A DNA stretch of 64,000 bases. It comes from Corynebacterium kroppenstedtii (GTDB lineage Bacteria; Actinomycetota; Actinomycetes; Mycobacteriales; Mycobacteriaceae). The stretch is from assembly GCF_016894245.1 (NCBI RefSeq), contig NZ_CP069792.1, forward strand, positions 1,612,001-1,676,000, given 5' to 3'. Position 1 is the first letter of the stretch; every line of letters starts with the position of its first letter. The translations under genes and the position numbers were made by a program. Below the pieces are notes generated by a model. It saw only the letters and a list, made by a program, of their open reading frames with translations. It searched no databases and was not told where the DNA came from. Positions 54,642-64,000 of the stretch are shown here, piece after piece.

Positions 54642-56285
54642 ATGGCGGAGCTGACGATCTCCTCCGACGAGATCCGTAGCGCGATTGCGAACTACACCTC
54701 GAGCTACTCCGCGGAGGCCTCCCGTGAGGAGGTCGGCGTGGTCATTAGTGCGGCTGACGGTATCGCCCAGGTTTCGGGTATGCCATCAGTCATGGCTAAT
54801 GAGTTGCTCGAGTTCCCAGGTGGCGTCATCGGCGTCGCCCAAAACCTTGACACCGACAAAGTTGGTGTCGTGGTCTTGGGAAGCTACGAGACCTTGCGGG
54901 AAGGCGACGAAGTAAAAAGGACTGGAGAAGTCCTATCCATTCCGGTCGGGGATAAATTCCTCGGCCGTGTTATCAACCCCCTAGGCCAGCCAATCGACGG
55001 CCTAGGATCCATCGAGGCAGAAGAAGATCGCGTCCTGGAGCTGCAGGCGCCCTCAGTGTTGATGCGTCAACCAGTCGAAGAACCACTCCAAACTGGTATT
55101 AAAGCTATCGACGCAATGACCCCAATCGGGCGTGGTCAGCGACAGCTCATCATTGGTGACCGCAAAACCGGTAAGACGGCTGTTTGCCTCGATACCATCA
55201 TTAACCAGAAAGCCAACTGGGAATCTGGGGACCCGAAAAAGCAGGTTCGCTGCATTTATGTCGCCATCGGTCAGAAGGGCTCCACAATCGCTGGTGTCCG
55301 TAAGACCCTAGAAGACAACGGCGCTCTGGATTACACCACCATTGTCGCTGCTCCCGCATCAGATTCAGCTGGTTTTAAGTGGCTCGCACCTTTTGCTGGT
55401 GCCGCACTGGGACAGCACTGGATGTACAAGGGCAAGCACGTGCTGGTCATCTACGATGACTTAACCAAGCAGGCCGAGGCCTACCGTGCGATCTCCTTGC
55501 TGCTGCGCCGTCCGCCGGGACGTGAAGCGTACCCAGGTGACGTTTTCTACCTCCACTCCCGCTTGTTGGAGCGTGCAGCTAAGCTCTCTGATGACTTGGG
55601 CGGTGGCTCTATGACGGCCCTGCCGATCATCGAGACCAAAGCGAACGACGTGTCCGCCTTCATTCCGACCAACGTCATTTCTATTACCGACGGTCAGGTC
55701 TTCTTGGAGTCAGACCTCTTTAACCAGGGTGTTCGCCCCGCTATTAACGTCGGTGTGTCGGTATCCCGTGTCGGTGGTGCCGCTCAGACGAAGGGTATGA
55801 AGAAAGTTTCGGGCTCGCTGCGTATTGACCTCGCTGCGTACCGCGACTTGGAAGCATTCGCGGCCTTCGCCTCGGACCTCGACGATTCCTCCAAGGCACA
55901 GCTGGAGCGCGGATCCCGCCTGGTCGAGCTGTTGAAGCAGCCAGAGAATCACCCGCAAGCTGTGGAAGACCAAATGGTGTCGATCTACCTTGCTGGCAAC
56001 GGCGACTTTGACTCCGTTCCCGTCGAAGATATTCGTCGGTTCGAATCTGAGCTCCTCGAGCACCTCCATTCGAAGCATGCCGGTGTCTTCGAGCAGGTTG
56101 AGGGTGGATCCCCACTTAATGACGAATCCAAGTCAGAGCTTTCCTCGGCTGTTGATGAGTTCAAACAGAACTTCCAAGCTTCCGACGGCAAACCCGTTAT
56201 CAATGAGCCAGATGTAGACCCAATGGAGCAATCCGAGTTGGGTAAAGAACAAATTACTGTGTCGCGTAAGTCCTCGGGCAAGTAA
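54642..56285 (+). CDS. atpA: ATP synthase subunit alpha
   Basis: Subunit alpha is the regulatory nucleotide-binding subunit of F1. The 547-residue protein starts [15 protein letters not shown] and has Walker A GDRKTGKT (172-179) and the [16 protein letters not shown] motif. ATG 54642 has AGGAAG just upstream; the frame is open to 54609. A C-terminal extension ending SRKSSGK matches mycobacterial and corynebacterial AtpA, which in mycobacteria suppresses ATP hydrolysis. Confidence 0.97.
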   Translation: MAELTISSDEIRSAIANYTSSYSAEASREEVGVVISAADGIAQVSGMPSVMANELLEFPGGVIGVAQNLDTDKVGVVVLGSYETLREGDEVKRTGEVLSIPVGDKFLGRVINPLGQPIDGLGSIEAEEDRVLELQAPSVLMRQPVEEPLQTGIKAIDAMTPIGRGQRQLIIGDRKTGKTAVCLDTIINQKANWESGDPKKQVRCIYVAIGQKGSTIAGVRKTLEDNGALDYTTIVAAPASDSAGFKWLAPFAGAALGQHWMYKGKHVLVIYDDLTKQAEAYRAISLLLRRPPGREAYPGDVFYLHSRLLERAAKLSDDLGGGSMTALPIIETKANDVSAFIPTNVISITDGQVFLESDLFNQGVRPAINVGVSVSRVGGAAQTKGMKKVSGSLRIDLAAYRDLEAFAAFASDLDDSSKAQLERGSRLVELLKQPENHPQAVEDQMVSIYLAGNGDFDSVPVEDIRRFESELLEHLHSKHAGVFEQVEGGSPLNDESKSELSSAVDEFKQNFQASDGKPVINEPDVDPMEQSELGKEQITVSRKSSGK

Positions 56286-56332
56286 GGGCGGTGCGCGCAA
56301 TGGATAAGAACGAAGGGAGGCGATGAGTGTAA

Positions 56333-57316
56333 ATGGCTACTTTACGTGAATTACGAGACCGGATTAAGTCCGTTAACTCGACTAAGAAGATCACGAAGGC
56401 CCAAGAGCTGATCGCCACTTCGAAGATCACGAAAGCGCAGGCCAGGGTAGCTGCCTCGCAACCGTACGCGGAGGAGATTACCAAGGTAGTCCATCGCTTG
56501 TCATCGGCAAGTTCCCGGGATCACCCCATGCTCCGCGAACGCGAAGGCGGAAACCGCGCCGCCATCTTGGTGGTGTCCAGCGACCGGGGAATGTGTGGCG
56601 GCTACAACCACAACGTTTTCAAGAAAGTCGCTGAACTACGCGCTTTGTTGGAAAAACAGGGTTATGAGGTTGCCCTCTATGTCTTCGGCAACAAGGGGCT
56701 GACCTACTACCGCTTCCGCGGTGAGGCTCTCGAAGGCGCGTGGACTGGGTATTCCCAGGACCCCGAGTACGAAGGCACGCACCAGATGCGTCGGCACCTT
56801 ATCGACGCATTCGTTGCTAGCTCATCGGGTAAAGCAGAGTGGCGCCCAGGGCTCACCGCGCCTGAAGGTGAGAGTGTGCAAGGCTTCGACCAGCTCCACG
56901 TCGTGTACACGAAGTTCGAGTCGATGCTGTCTCAGAAGGCCGTCGCACGGCAGATGCTTCCGATGGAAGCGGTCATCGACTATGAGGAAGTAGAGACTGG
57001 CGAAGACATGCTGTCTGACCCAGATGATTCCGAAATTAGTGCCAACTACGAATTCGAGCCCGACGCGACTACGTTGCTGTCGGAGCTCCTCCCGCACTAC
57101 GTGTCTCGTGCTTTGTATGCCTTGCTGCTGGAGTCAGCTGCGTCAGAATCCGCGGCACGCCGTACAGCTATGAGCTCGGCGACGGATAACGCAACTGAGC
57201 TTGCCACCACCTTGTCTCGTACAGCTAACCAAGCTCGTCAGGCACAAATTACCCAGGAAATTACAGAGATCGTCGGTGGCGCGGGAGCGCTCGACGACAG
57301 CGGAGAAAGTGACTAA
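56333..57316 (+). CDS. atpG: ATP synthase subunit gamma
   Basis: Subunit gamma is the central stalk. The 327-residue protein has the N-terminal helix MATLRELRDRIKSVNSTKKI and the C-terminal helix ALLLESAASESAARRTAMSSA typical of the family. Actinobacterial gamma carries an inserted loop; here the region 200-245 with a Glu/Asp stretch (EEVETGEDMLSDPDDSE) marks this. GGGAGG lies about 13 bases upstream. Confidence 0.96.
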   Translation: MATLRELRDRIKSVNSTKKITKAQELIATSKITKAQARVAASQPYAEEITKVVHRLSSASSRDHPMLREREGGNRAAILVVSSDRGMCGGYNHNVFKKVAELRALLEKQGYEVALYVFGNKGLTYYRFRGEALEGAWTGYSQDPEYEGTHQMRRHLIDAFVASSSGKAEWRPGLTAPEGESVQGFDQLHVVYTKFESMLSQKAVARQMLPMEAVIDYEEVETGEDMLSDPDDSEISANYEFEPDATTLLSELLPHYVSRALYALLLESAASESAARRTAMSSATDNATELATTLSRTANQARQAQITQEITEIVGGAGALDDSGESD

Positions 57317-58756
<1,440 letters not shown>

Positions 58757-58768
58757 GGTAGGGACACC

Positions 58769-59146
58769 ATGGCTGAAATTGCCACTGAGTTAGTCTCCGT
58801 TGAGCGAGCGCTATGGTCCGGTGCTGCGACGTCTGTCACTGCACAGACCACAGAAGGTGAAATCGGCATACTTCCCGGACACGAACCCATCCTTGGGCAG
58901 CTTGTAGAAAACGGTGTGGTCATTATCCGTACCACCGATGGAGAAAAGAAAGTCGCTGCCGTACAGGGCGGTTTCCTCTCCGTCGGCAAGCACAAGGTAT
59001 CTATTCTGGCGGACCACGCCACGTGGTCATCAGAAGTGGATGTTTCCAGCGCAGAGCGTAGCTATGAAGGCTCCGACACGGACCAACACGACCGTGCTCA
59101 AGCTCAATCCGAGCTGCGAGCAGTCCAGCGTGCGAAAGAAAAGTAG
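58769..59146 (+). CDS. atpC: ATP synthase subunit epsilon
   Basis: Subunit epsilon couples gamma to the c-ring and can inhibit hydrolysis. The 125-residue protein has the N-terminal beta-sandwich with [16 protein letters not shown] and a short C-terminal helix ([18 protein letters not shown]). It is the last gene of the operon, before a strong hairpin. Confidence 0.96.
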   Translation: MAEIATELVSVERALWSGAATSVTAQTTEGEIGILPGHEPILGQLVENGVVIIRTTDGEKKVAAVQGGFLSVGKHKVSILADHATWSSEVDVSSAERSYEGSDTDQHDRAQAQSELRAVQRAKEK

Positions 59147-59171
59147 GTCGACTGTATAGCGATCACCTACG

Positions 59172-59211
59172 CCCCCGTAGTTTCTAAGGCCAATTCTTAG
59201 GAACCCGGGGG
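59172..59211 (+). terminator. terminator of the atp operon
   Basis: CCCCCG-TAGTTTCTAAGG and the complement CTTAGGAAC-CCGGGGG form a long stem with a short CCAATT-type loop, 25 bases after the atpC stop, followed by GTTTCGTCGTTT. Confidence 0.85.
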
Positions 59212-59247
59212 TTTCGTCGTTTATACTCAGCTCAAGGAATGACGGGC

Positions 59248-59760
59248 ATGACGAGCCGTCACCGGACGCAATGGGAGAGGTGGCCCATGGTTCTCTTCAC
59301 CGTGACAATGGCGTGTATGGCCATCCTCGTATGGGGAATGGGAGTCGCCATATGGCGATTCTCGTGGATCCGGCCCCGTGGCATACCAGTCTGTACTGCC
59401 GTTTACCGTGACGGTCGACGACATCGCTGGCACCACGGGGTCTTTATTTTGGGGGAAGACGCCGCAAAGCTTTACTTGCTACGGTCGCTCAAACCGGGGG
59501 CAGACTTATCGTGTGAAAGACACAACATAGAGATTATTGGCAGAAAAGACGTCAAAACGGGGGTATTACGGCTTTTAGCTGATCCGCGGATACTGAAACT
59601 TCAAGCTGGGGATATACGAGTCGATGTAGCCGGGGGGCACGCTATGGATATGGCGTTGGTGGCGTGGCTGGAGTCCGCCCCGAGTACCAGAATTCAGCGG
59701 CTCAGCAAACACCCTCGGCGAGTTAAAGAACGAAGCCACAGGTTCCATCGACACAGTTAG
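59248..59760 (+). CDS. DUF2550 membrane protein
   Basis: This protein has one N-terminal membrane helix (MVLFTVTMACMAILVWGMGV) and a cytosolic part of ~120 residues of the DUF2550 family, with RGIPVCTAVYRDGRRHRWHHG and LKPGADLSCERHNIEI. The family is found right after atpC in Mycobacteriales and its function is unknown. ATG 59248 has AAGGA nine bases upstream and gives 170 residues; ATG 59239 would be too near to that site. The stop codon is part of a 19-bp duplication. Confidence 0.9.
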   Translation: MTSRHRTQWERWPMVLFTVTMACMAILVWGMGVAIWRFSWIRPRGIPVCTAVYRDGRRHRWHHGVFILGEDAAKLYLLRSLKPGADLSCERHNIEIIGRKDVKTGVLRLLADPRILKLQAGDIRVDVAGGHAMDMALVAWLESAPSTRIQRLSKHPRRVKERSHRFHRHS

Positions 59761-59785
59761 GATCGTTCGACACAGTTAGGATCGT
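59748..59785. repeat. 19-bp perfect tandem duplication at the DUF2550 stop codon
   Basis: TCGACACAGTTAGGATCGT occurs at 59748-59766 and 59767-59785. The first copy holds the TAG stop of the DUF2550 gene, so the duplication left the coding sequence intact. Confidence 0.9.
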
Positions 59786-59937
59786 TGCTACCAAGCCGCG
59801 TTGTGTCTTGACGCAGCACATGGCTAGGGGGTCTTGAGCCGGCACGTGGTTAGACGCAGTACACGCGTGGACGGTGTGGCGTTCGAGGCCAAGATGTATT
59901 AGGTGCTGGGATACGGCGATTTGGTACTCTCGCGCTC

Positions 59938-60825
59938 ATGCGTCTTGTCATCGCTACGTGTTCCGTCGATTATGTTGGTCGTTTAACTGCCCACTTGCCT
60001 AAGGCAACTCGTTTACTCATGGTCAAAGCTGACGGATCAGTGTCAGTCCATGCAGATGACCGGGCGTATAAACCACTCAATTGGATGACCCCGCCGTGTA
60101 CGCTCACAGTCCACTCCATTGCCATAGATGATTCTGACATCACATCGAAGGGCACAAGTCCCATCGATGCAGAGGCAGCCGACATCGACTCGACCGACGG
60201 TAGCTCCGTCGACAGTCCTGGAGGACCAGCTGCGGATAGCTCGACCCTGGATGAGGTAGCCCCGGACGGCCTCACCCCAATTGTGGAATGGCACAACGGC
60301 TCTCACTCGTCCGTGACGGAACCGGCGCAACCGAAGCATGAAGAGGAGCTGTGGGTCGTCGAGAATAAAAAAGGGGAACAGCTCCGCATCACAGTGCATG
60401 ACAAGATTTCTGACACAACGTATGACTTGGGGGAAGATCCCGGCCTCACGAAGGATGGTGTGGAAGCGCATCTTCAAGAACTGTTAGCGCAACACCCGGA
60501 AGCATTGGGGGAGGGCTTTACCCTCGTTCGTCGCGAGTATCCGACGCCTATTGGTCCCGTCGATATTTTGACCAGGGACGCTAGCGGGAAGACGGTGGCC
60601 GTTGAGGTGAAGCGGCGTGGCGGTATTGATGGCGTTGAGCAGCTCACTCGGTACGTCGAGTTGCTCAACAGGGATGAAATCTTAGCGCCAGTGAAGGGGC
60701 TGTTTGCAGCGCAGGAGATCAAACCGCAGGCACGGACGCTTGCTGAGGATCGTGGTTTTACGTGCGTGACCGTCGACTATGACGAACTGCGCGGGACCCC
60801 GTCGCAGGAGCTTCGTCTTTTTTAG
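59938..60825 (+). CDS. nucS: mismatch-specific endonuclease NucS (EndoMS)
   Basis: NucS cleaves both strands at G-T, T-T and G-G mismatches and replaces MutS-MutL repair in actinobacteria and archaea. The 295-residue protein has the N-terminal dimerisation domain and the C-terminal RecB-like nuclease with Asp209 in GPVDILTRD and Glu223 plus Lys225 in VEVKRRG. An acidic Asp/Ser insertion of about 65 residues (60-125) splits the two domains and makes it longer than the typical ~225-250. ATG 59938 has no ribosome binding site; TACTCT lies 9-15 bases upstream, so it may be leaderless. Confidence 0.95.
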   Translation: MRLVIATCSVDYVGRLTAHLPKATRLLMVKADGSVSVHADDRAYKPLNWMTPPCTLTVHSIAIDDSDITSKGTSPIDAEAADIDSTDGSSVDSPGGPAADSSTLDEVAPDGLTPIVEWHNGSHSSVTEPAQPKHEEELWVVENKKGEQLRITVHDKISDTTYDLGEDPGLTKDGVEAHLQELLAQHPEALGEGFTLVRREYPTPIGPVDILTRDASGKTVAVEVKRRGGIDGVEQLTRYVELLNRDEILAPVKGLFAAQEIKPQARTLAEDRGFTCVTVDYDELRGTPSQELRLF

Positions 60826-60954
60826 CTTTACCGTGCCAGTGTGTGGTCGCCCGCGTACACAGCGACAAGATGGGGCCCAGTAAAACGAGCACCATCAGCG
60901 CATGCCCCACCAAAAACGGGGCCCACTACCGTGGACCCCACAGCGACAGAAAAC

Positions 60955-61413
60955 TTACTTTCCTGGTTGAGTCAGCTCCAGAAGGACTCCGCCTGCATCC
61001 TTCGGATGGACGAAGTTGATGCGGGCACCGGCGGTTCCGTTCTTCGGCTCATCATAAAGAAGTCGGGTACCTTGCTGACGTAAGTGATCGCAGAGGGCGT
61101 CGATATCAGTCGTGCGCAGACACATCTGCTGCAGCCCCGGGCCCTTCTTGTCCAAGAACTTAGCGATAGTTGACTTTTCGTTCAGCGGAGCCAGAACCTG
61201 AATCATTCCCTGTAACTCCGTGAGTGTCTTCGGGCCTACCATGGCTTCCTGAACACCCTGTTCTTCATTTGTTTCGATGTGGTGGCAAATCCACCCCATG
61301 TTGGTGCGGTACCACTCCAGCGTGGCATCCAAGTCAGCTGTGGCGATACCTACGTGGTCCAGGCAGTTGACTAGCTCGTGCGGTACTTCGGTGCTGTACT
61401 CGTTGTTACTCAT
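60955..61413 (-). CDS. mce: methylmalonyl-CoA epimerase
   Basis: The enzyme interconverts (R)- and (S)-methylmalonyl-CoA in the propionate and odd-chain fatty-acid pathway. The 152-residue glyoxalase-fold protein has the metal ligand His20 in LDHVGIAT, the second half with LQQMCLRTTDIDALC, and the terminal Glu146 in GGVLLELTQPG. It lies convergent with nucS, a place it has in other corynebacteria. ATG 61413 has a weak ribosome binding site. Confidence 0.92.
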   Translation of the reverse strand: MSNNEYSTEVPHELVNCLDHVGIATADLDATLEWYRTNMGWICHHIETNEEQGVQEAMVGPKTLTELQGMIQVLAPLNEKSTIAKFLDKKGPGLQQMCLRTTDIDALCDHLRQQGTRLLYDEPKNGTAGARINFVHPKDAGGVLLELTQPGK

Positions 61414-61517
61414 GCTTCTATGCTAAGCCTCTCACGGCCAATATTGCTCTCCGTAAGGGCATTCAGGGGTGTGATTTTGTACGACAGTGTCCGTCAAGCT
61501 GGACTAGCATCGAGGCC

Positions 61518-61832
61518 ATGATTGTTGCGTTTTCTGTTGCTCCAACTACTTCTACTGACGACGATGGTGGTGTCGCGGATGCGGTTGCTGAGGCAATCCG
61601 AGTTGTTCGGGATTCGGGTCTGCCGAATGAGACAAACGCCATGTTCACTCTCATAGAAGGCGAATGGGACGAGGTTTTTGACGTCGTGAAGCGGGCGACG
61701 GAAGCCGTCAGCTCGGTGAGCCCACGAACTTCCCTAGTGGTGAAAGCTGATATTCGCCCGGGCTACGACCATCAGCTCACTGAGAAGGTGGACGCTGTGA
61801 ATCGTCGTCTCGCATCCTCATCGACGGAGTAA
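61518..61832 (+). CDS. MTH1187-family thiamine-binding protein
   Basis: This 104-residue protein belongs to the MTH1187/YkoF-like family (DUF77), which binds thiamine or hydroxymethylpyrimidine in a tetrameric ferredoxin-like fold. Seen are MIVAFSVAPT, NETNAMFTLIEGEWDEVF and SVSPRTSLVVKADIR. ATG 61518 follows GAGG by two to three bases only, so initiation is weak or leaderless. It is divergent from mce. Confidence 0.88.
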   Translation: MIVAFSVAPTTSTDDDGGVADAVAEAIRVVRDSGLPNETNAMFTLIEGEWDEVFDVVKRATEAVSSVSPRTSLVVKADIRPGYDHQLTEKVDAVNRRLASSSTE

Positions 61833-62080
61833 ACGCGGGTAGAGAACACTGTGGGAAACGAACGTACCTTACAGCAACTGGCTAGAGCTTTAAGGCAGTG
61901 GCTGGGATATCTCGATGCACGATCACATCCAGGGTGCGGGACACGTCGGCACTGATTTGTAGCAGTTTCGGACCGATACGCTTGAGCGCCTGAATATATG
62001 ACGCTACATGTATAACCAAGAATATAGTAACCACACATAGGAAAATGAGAGATTCTCACTGAGAGGGGTAAAGGACAGTA

Positions 62081-63085
62081 ATGACATCTCCGGGAAAAGG
62101 CCCTGAGCGGTTTATAGCTGGTGCAGTCGATTTAGGTGAAGTTAAAGCGCGCGCCGAAGCTCGGGCGGAGGCGGAAAAACAACGCCAGCGCCAAGTGCGT
62201 CGGGCGGGCGGTACGCCACCTGAATCTGCGGGAAATAACGCACATGGTGGTACCGGCGTTCCTGGTAGCGGTTCTACTAGTGGCTCAGTACAGATGACCG
62301 TCGACGCTACTGAGGAAAATTTTGAAAACGACGTCCTTAAGCGGTCACTGCAGGTCCCGGTCATTGTTGCTATTAGTTCAACACAATCTCCGGATTCTCA
62401 AGACATCGTCCAGAACCTTGAGGTAATGGCGCGCCAGGCTGATTATGAGTGGATATTTGCCAATGTCAGTGCCGACACGGTCCCTCAGATCGCCCAGGCT
62501 TTCAGGGTTCGCGCTATCCCGACAGTCATAGCATTGGTGAATGGCCGTCCTATCTCGGTTCTCGAAGGACAACAGCCGAAAGAACAATTACAAGGGTGGA
62601 TCGACCAAATCCTGCAGGCAGTCGGTAGTCAATTGCCCGGGATTCCCGATGCTGATAAAGCGTCGTCCACCCCGGAGGAGCAACCCCCATCAGACCCACG
62701 CGTCGACGCCGCTGAAGAGGCCCTCAATAATGGAGACTTCGCTGCTGCGCTCGCCGCCTACGACAGCATTATTGATGCCGAGCCACACAACACTGAGGCC
62801 AAGGCTGCGCGTGCGAATGTGTCCCTCCTCAAACGAGTGTCGGAGACGCAAGCGTCCGATAGCCCGACATCCGAACCGGAGAAAACCTTTGCTCAGGCCG
62901 ACCAGTACATGATCTCTTCAAAGGAGGAAGACGCGTTTCGTGTGCTTCTGGATCTCATGCGGGTATCGGCAGGGGATCAAAAGACCCAGGTTAAAGATCG
63001 GCTGATCGAATTGTTCACGTTGTGTGACCCTGCCGACCCGCGCGTAGCTACAGCCAGGCGGGAAATGGCGAGTGCGCTGTTCTAA
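62081..63085 (+). CDS. thioredoxin-fold/TPR protein (CnoX/YbbN-like)
   Basis: This 334-residue protein has a charged N-terminal segment (about 1-70), a thioredoxin-like domain (75-190) and tetratricopeptide-type helices (205-325, with VDAAEEALNNGDFAAALAAYD). The catalytic site is SSTQSPDSQ in place of WCGPC, so it has no redox-active CXXC; this is typical for corynebacterial and mycobacterial YbbN/CnoX-like chaperones, which hold unfolded proteins. AAAGGA precedes ATG 62081. Confidence 0.9.
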   Translation: MTSPGKGPERFIAGAVDLGEVKARAEARAEAEKQRQRQVRRAGGTPPESAGNNAHGGTGVPGSGSTSGSVQMTVDATEENFENDVLKRSLQVPVIVAISSTQSPDSQDIVQNLEVMARQADYEWIFANVSADTVPQIAQAFRVRAIPTVIALVNGRPISVLEGQQPKEQLQGWIDQILQAVGSQLPGIPDADKASSTPEEQPPSDPRVDAAEEALNNGDFAAALAAYDSIIDAEPHNTEAKAARANVSLLKRVSETQASDSPTSEPEKTFAQADQYMISSKEEDAFRVLLDLMRVSAGDQKTQVKDRLIELFTLCDPADPRVATARREMASALF

Positions 63086-63132
63086 ACCCGAGCCTGGTCG
63101 GCTAGCCCGCCGGCTGGCCATCCAGCCCCGCA

Positions 63133-64000
63133 TTACCCATCGAAGCGGAAGAAGAGGGCACTCATGGCGGGCACAAAGATAGTGGCTGAGGCAGGGTAAC
63201 CGTCGTATTCCCCACTATTCGCCGTGATCTGACCCAGGTTGCCACCACCAGCGCCTTCATAATCGGACGAGTCGGTGTTGAGAATCTCTGTCCACCGGCC
63301 AGCGTTCGTGAGGCCTAGTTGGTACTGCGGATATGTGGTTCCCGAGAAATTGAACACGCACGCAACTCGTTGTCCGTTCGACCCATACCGCATGAAGCTC
63401 AGCACGCCACGTTGGGCATCGCTGGCGTTAATCCACGAAAAACCGCTGGGTTCGTTGTCTTGCGTGTAGAGCGCAGGAGTAGCCGAGTAGAGACCATTGA
63501 GGTCCTTGACCAGGCGCGATACGGCCGCGTGGTATTCGCCTTCCCAGCCCTCTTGCTGCCCCCACGGCAGAGATTCGTCGTGATTCCACTCGGTGGTTTG
63601 CCCAAAGTCTTGCCCTTGGAACAGAAGTTGCTTACCGGGGTGCGCCCACATAAATGCCAGATATGTGCGTAGCCCTGCTGCCTTATTCCACGTGTCACCC
63701 GGCATCCGTGACCATAGCGTCCCCTTCCCGTACACCACTTCGTCATGGCTGATGGGAAGAATAAACTTTTCTGACCACGCGTAGACCAGGGAAAAAGTGA
63801 TATCCCCGTGATGCCAGGGGCGATAGATGGGGTCATTAGAAATGTATTCCAGGGTGTCATGCATCCACCCCATGTTCCACTTAAACGTAAACCCCAGGCC
63901 GCCATCGTAGGTAGGAGCCGTCACCCCTGGCCATGAGGTGGATTCTTCGGCCACTGTCATTGTTCCGGGATATGCCCTGGCGACCGTGGCGTTCATTTCT
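63133..64000 (-). CDS. glgB: 1,4-alpha-glucan branching enzyme GlgB, C-terminal part (5' end outside window)
   Basis: GlgB makes alpha-1,6 branches in glycogen. This 3' part has the catalytic Glu in [14 protein letters not shown], the transition-state Asp of [10 protein letters not shown], and [15 protein letters not shown], followed by the all-beta C-terminal domain ([19 protein letters not shown]). The frame is open to the right edge, so the N-terminal carbohydrate module lies beyond the window. It is convergent with the TPR protein gene. Confidence 0.96.
   Translation of the reverse strand, partial: EMNATVARAYPGTMTVAEESTSWPGVTAPTYDGGLGFTFKWNMGWMHDTLEYISNDPIYRPWHHGDITFSLVYAWSEKFILPISHDEVVYGKGTLWSRMPGDTWNKAAGLRTYLAFMWAHPGKQLLFQGQDFGQTTEWNHDESLPWGQQEGWEGEYHAAVSRLVKDLNGLYSATPALYTQDNEPSGFSWINASDAQRGVLSFMRYGSNGQRVACVFNFSGTTYPQYQLGLTNAGRWTEILNTDSSDYEGAGGGNLGQITANSGEYDGYPASATIFVPAMSALFFRFDG

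Overview
The window is a chromosomal segment of a high-GC Gram-positive bacterium of the Mycobacteriales, most probably the genus Corynebacterium. The grounds are the gene order argS-lysA-hom-thrB ... rho-prfA-prmC-sua5-wecA-atpI-atpBEFHAGDC-DUF2550-nucS, a NucS/EndoMS mismatch endonuclease, a Zur-type Fur protein beside uppS/recO/era, a lutABC lactate operon, frequent GTG/TTG starts and possible leaderless genes. The moderate GC content and the species (a C. kroppenstedtii-like lipophilic corynebacterium is only a guess) could not be settled by reading alone. Nothing looks like a prophage, insertion sequence, CRISPR array or plasmid region; this is mostly core chromosome with accessory patches.

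Layout. 1-7008: the end of phoH, then ybeY, a CorC-type membrane protein, era, recO and uppS in one direction, a ferritin-like/VIT1 membrane protein, and zur facing them across a shared terminator. 7009-11350: a FhuF-like [2Fe-2S] protein, an acidic protein of unknown function, a secreted lipoprotein and a MatC/SLC13-type carrier. 12000-17505: a DEAD-box RNA helicase with a long acidic N-terminus, a small membrane protein, a membrane-anchored HNH (DUF1524) nuclease and the PutP proline symporter.

17880-28459: a tightly packed cluster of SNF2 helicase, SWIM zinc-finger protein, SbcD-like phosphoesterase and Rad50/SbcC-like ATPase without a zinc hook. This is the most system-like arrangement in the window. 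A NagD-type HAD phosphatase, a sirtuin and a DUF2188 protein follow. 28925-36130: a cytochrome b-like membrane protein with a Pro/Ala/Gly/Lys-rich tail, a Dcu-type C4-dicarboxylate transporter, an orphan HicB-like protein, tRNA-Arg(CCG) and the lutABC operon with a palindrome upstream. 36493-42106: argS-lysA and hom-thrB (lysine and threonine branches of the aspartate pathway). 42135-43919: a fatty-acyl-CoA ligase.

44551-59146: rho with a long leader, prfA-prmC-sua5-wecA-atpI and the complete F1Fo ATP synthase operon ending in a strong terminator. 59248-64000: a DUF2550 protein, nucS, methylmalonyl-CoA epimerase, a thiamine-binding MTH1187-family protein, a thioredoxin/TPR co-chaperone-like protein without CXXC, and the 3' part of glgB.

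Two broad patterns recur. Several housekeeping proteins carry long low-complexity or acidic additions (DEAD helicase, Rho, NucS, AtpI, PrmC, the cytochrome b). Short perfect tandem duplications of 12-19 bp sit in or beside several intergenic regions.
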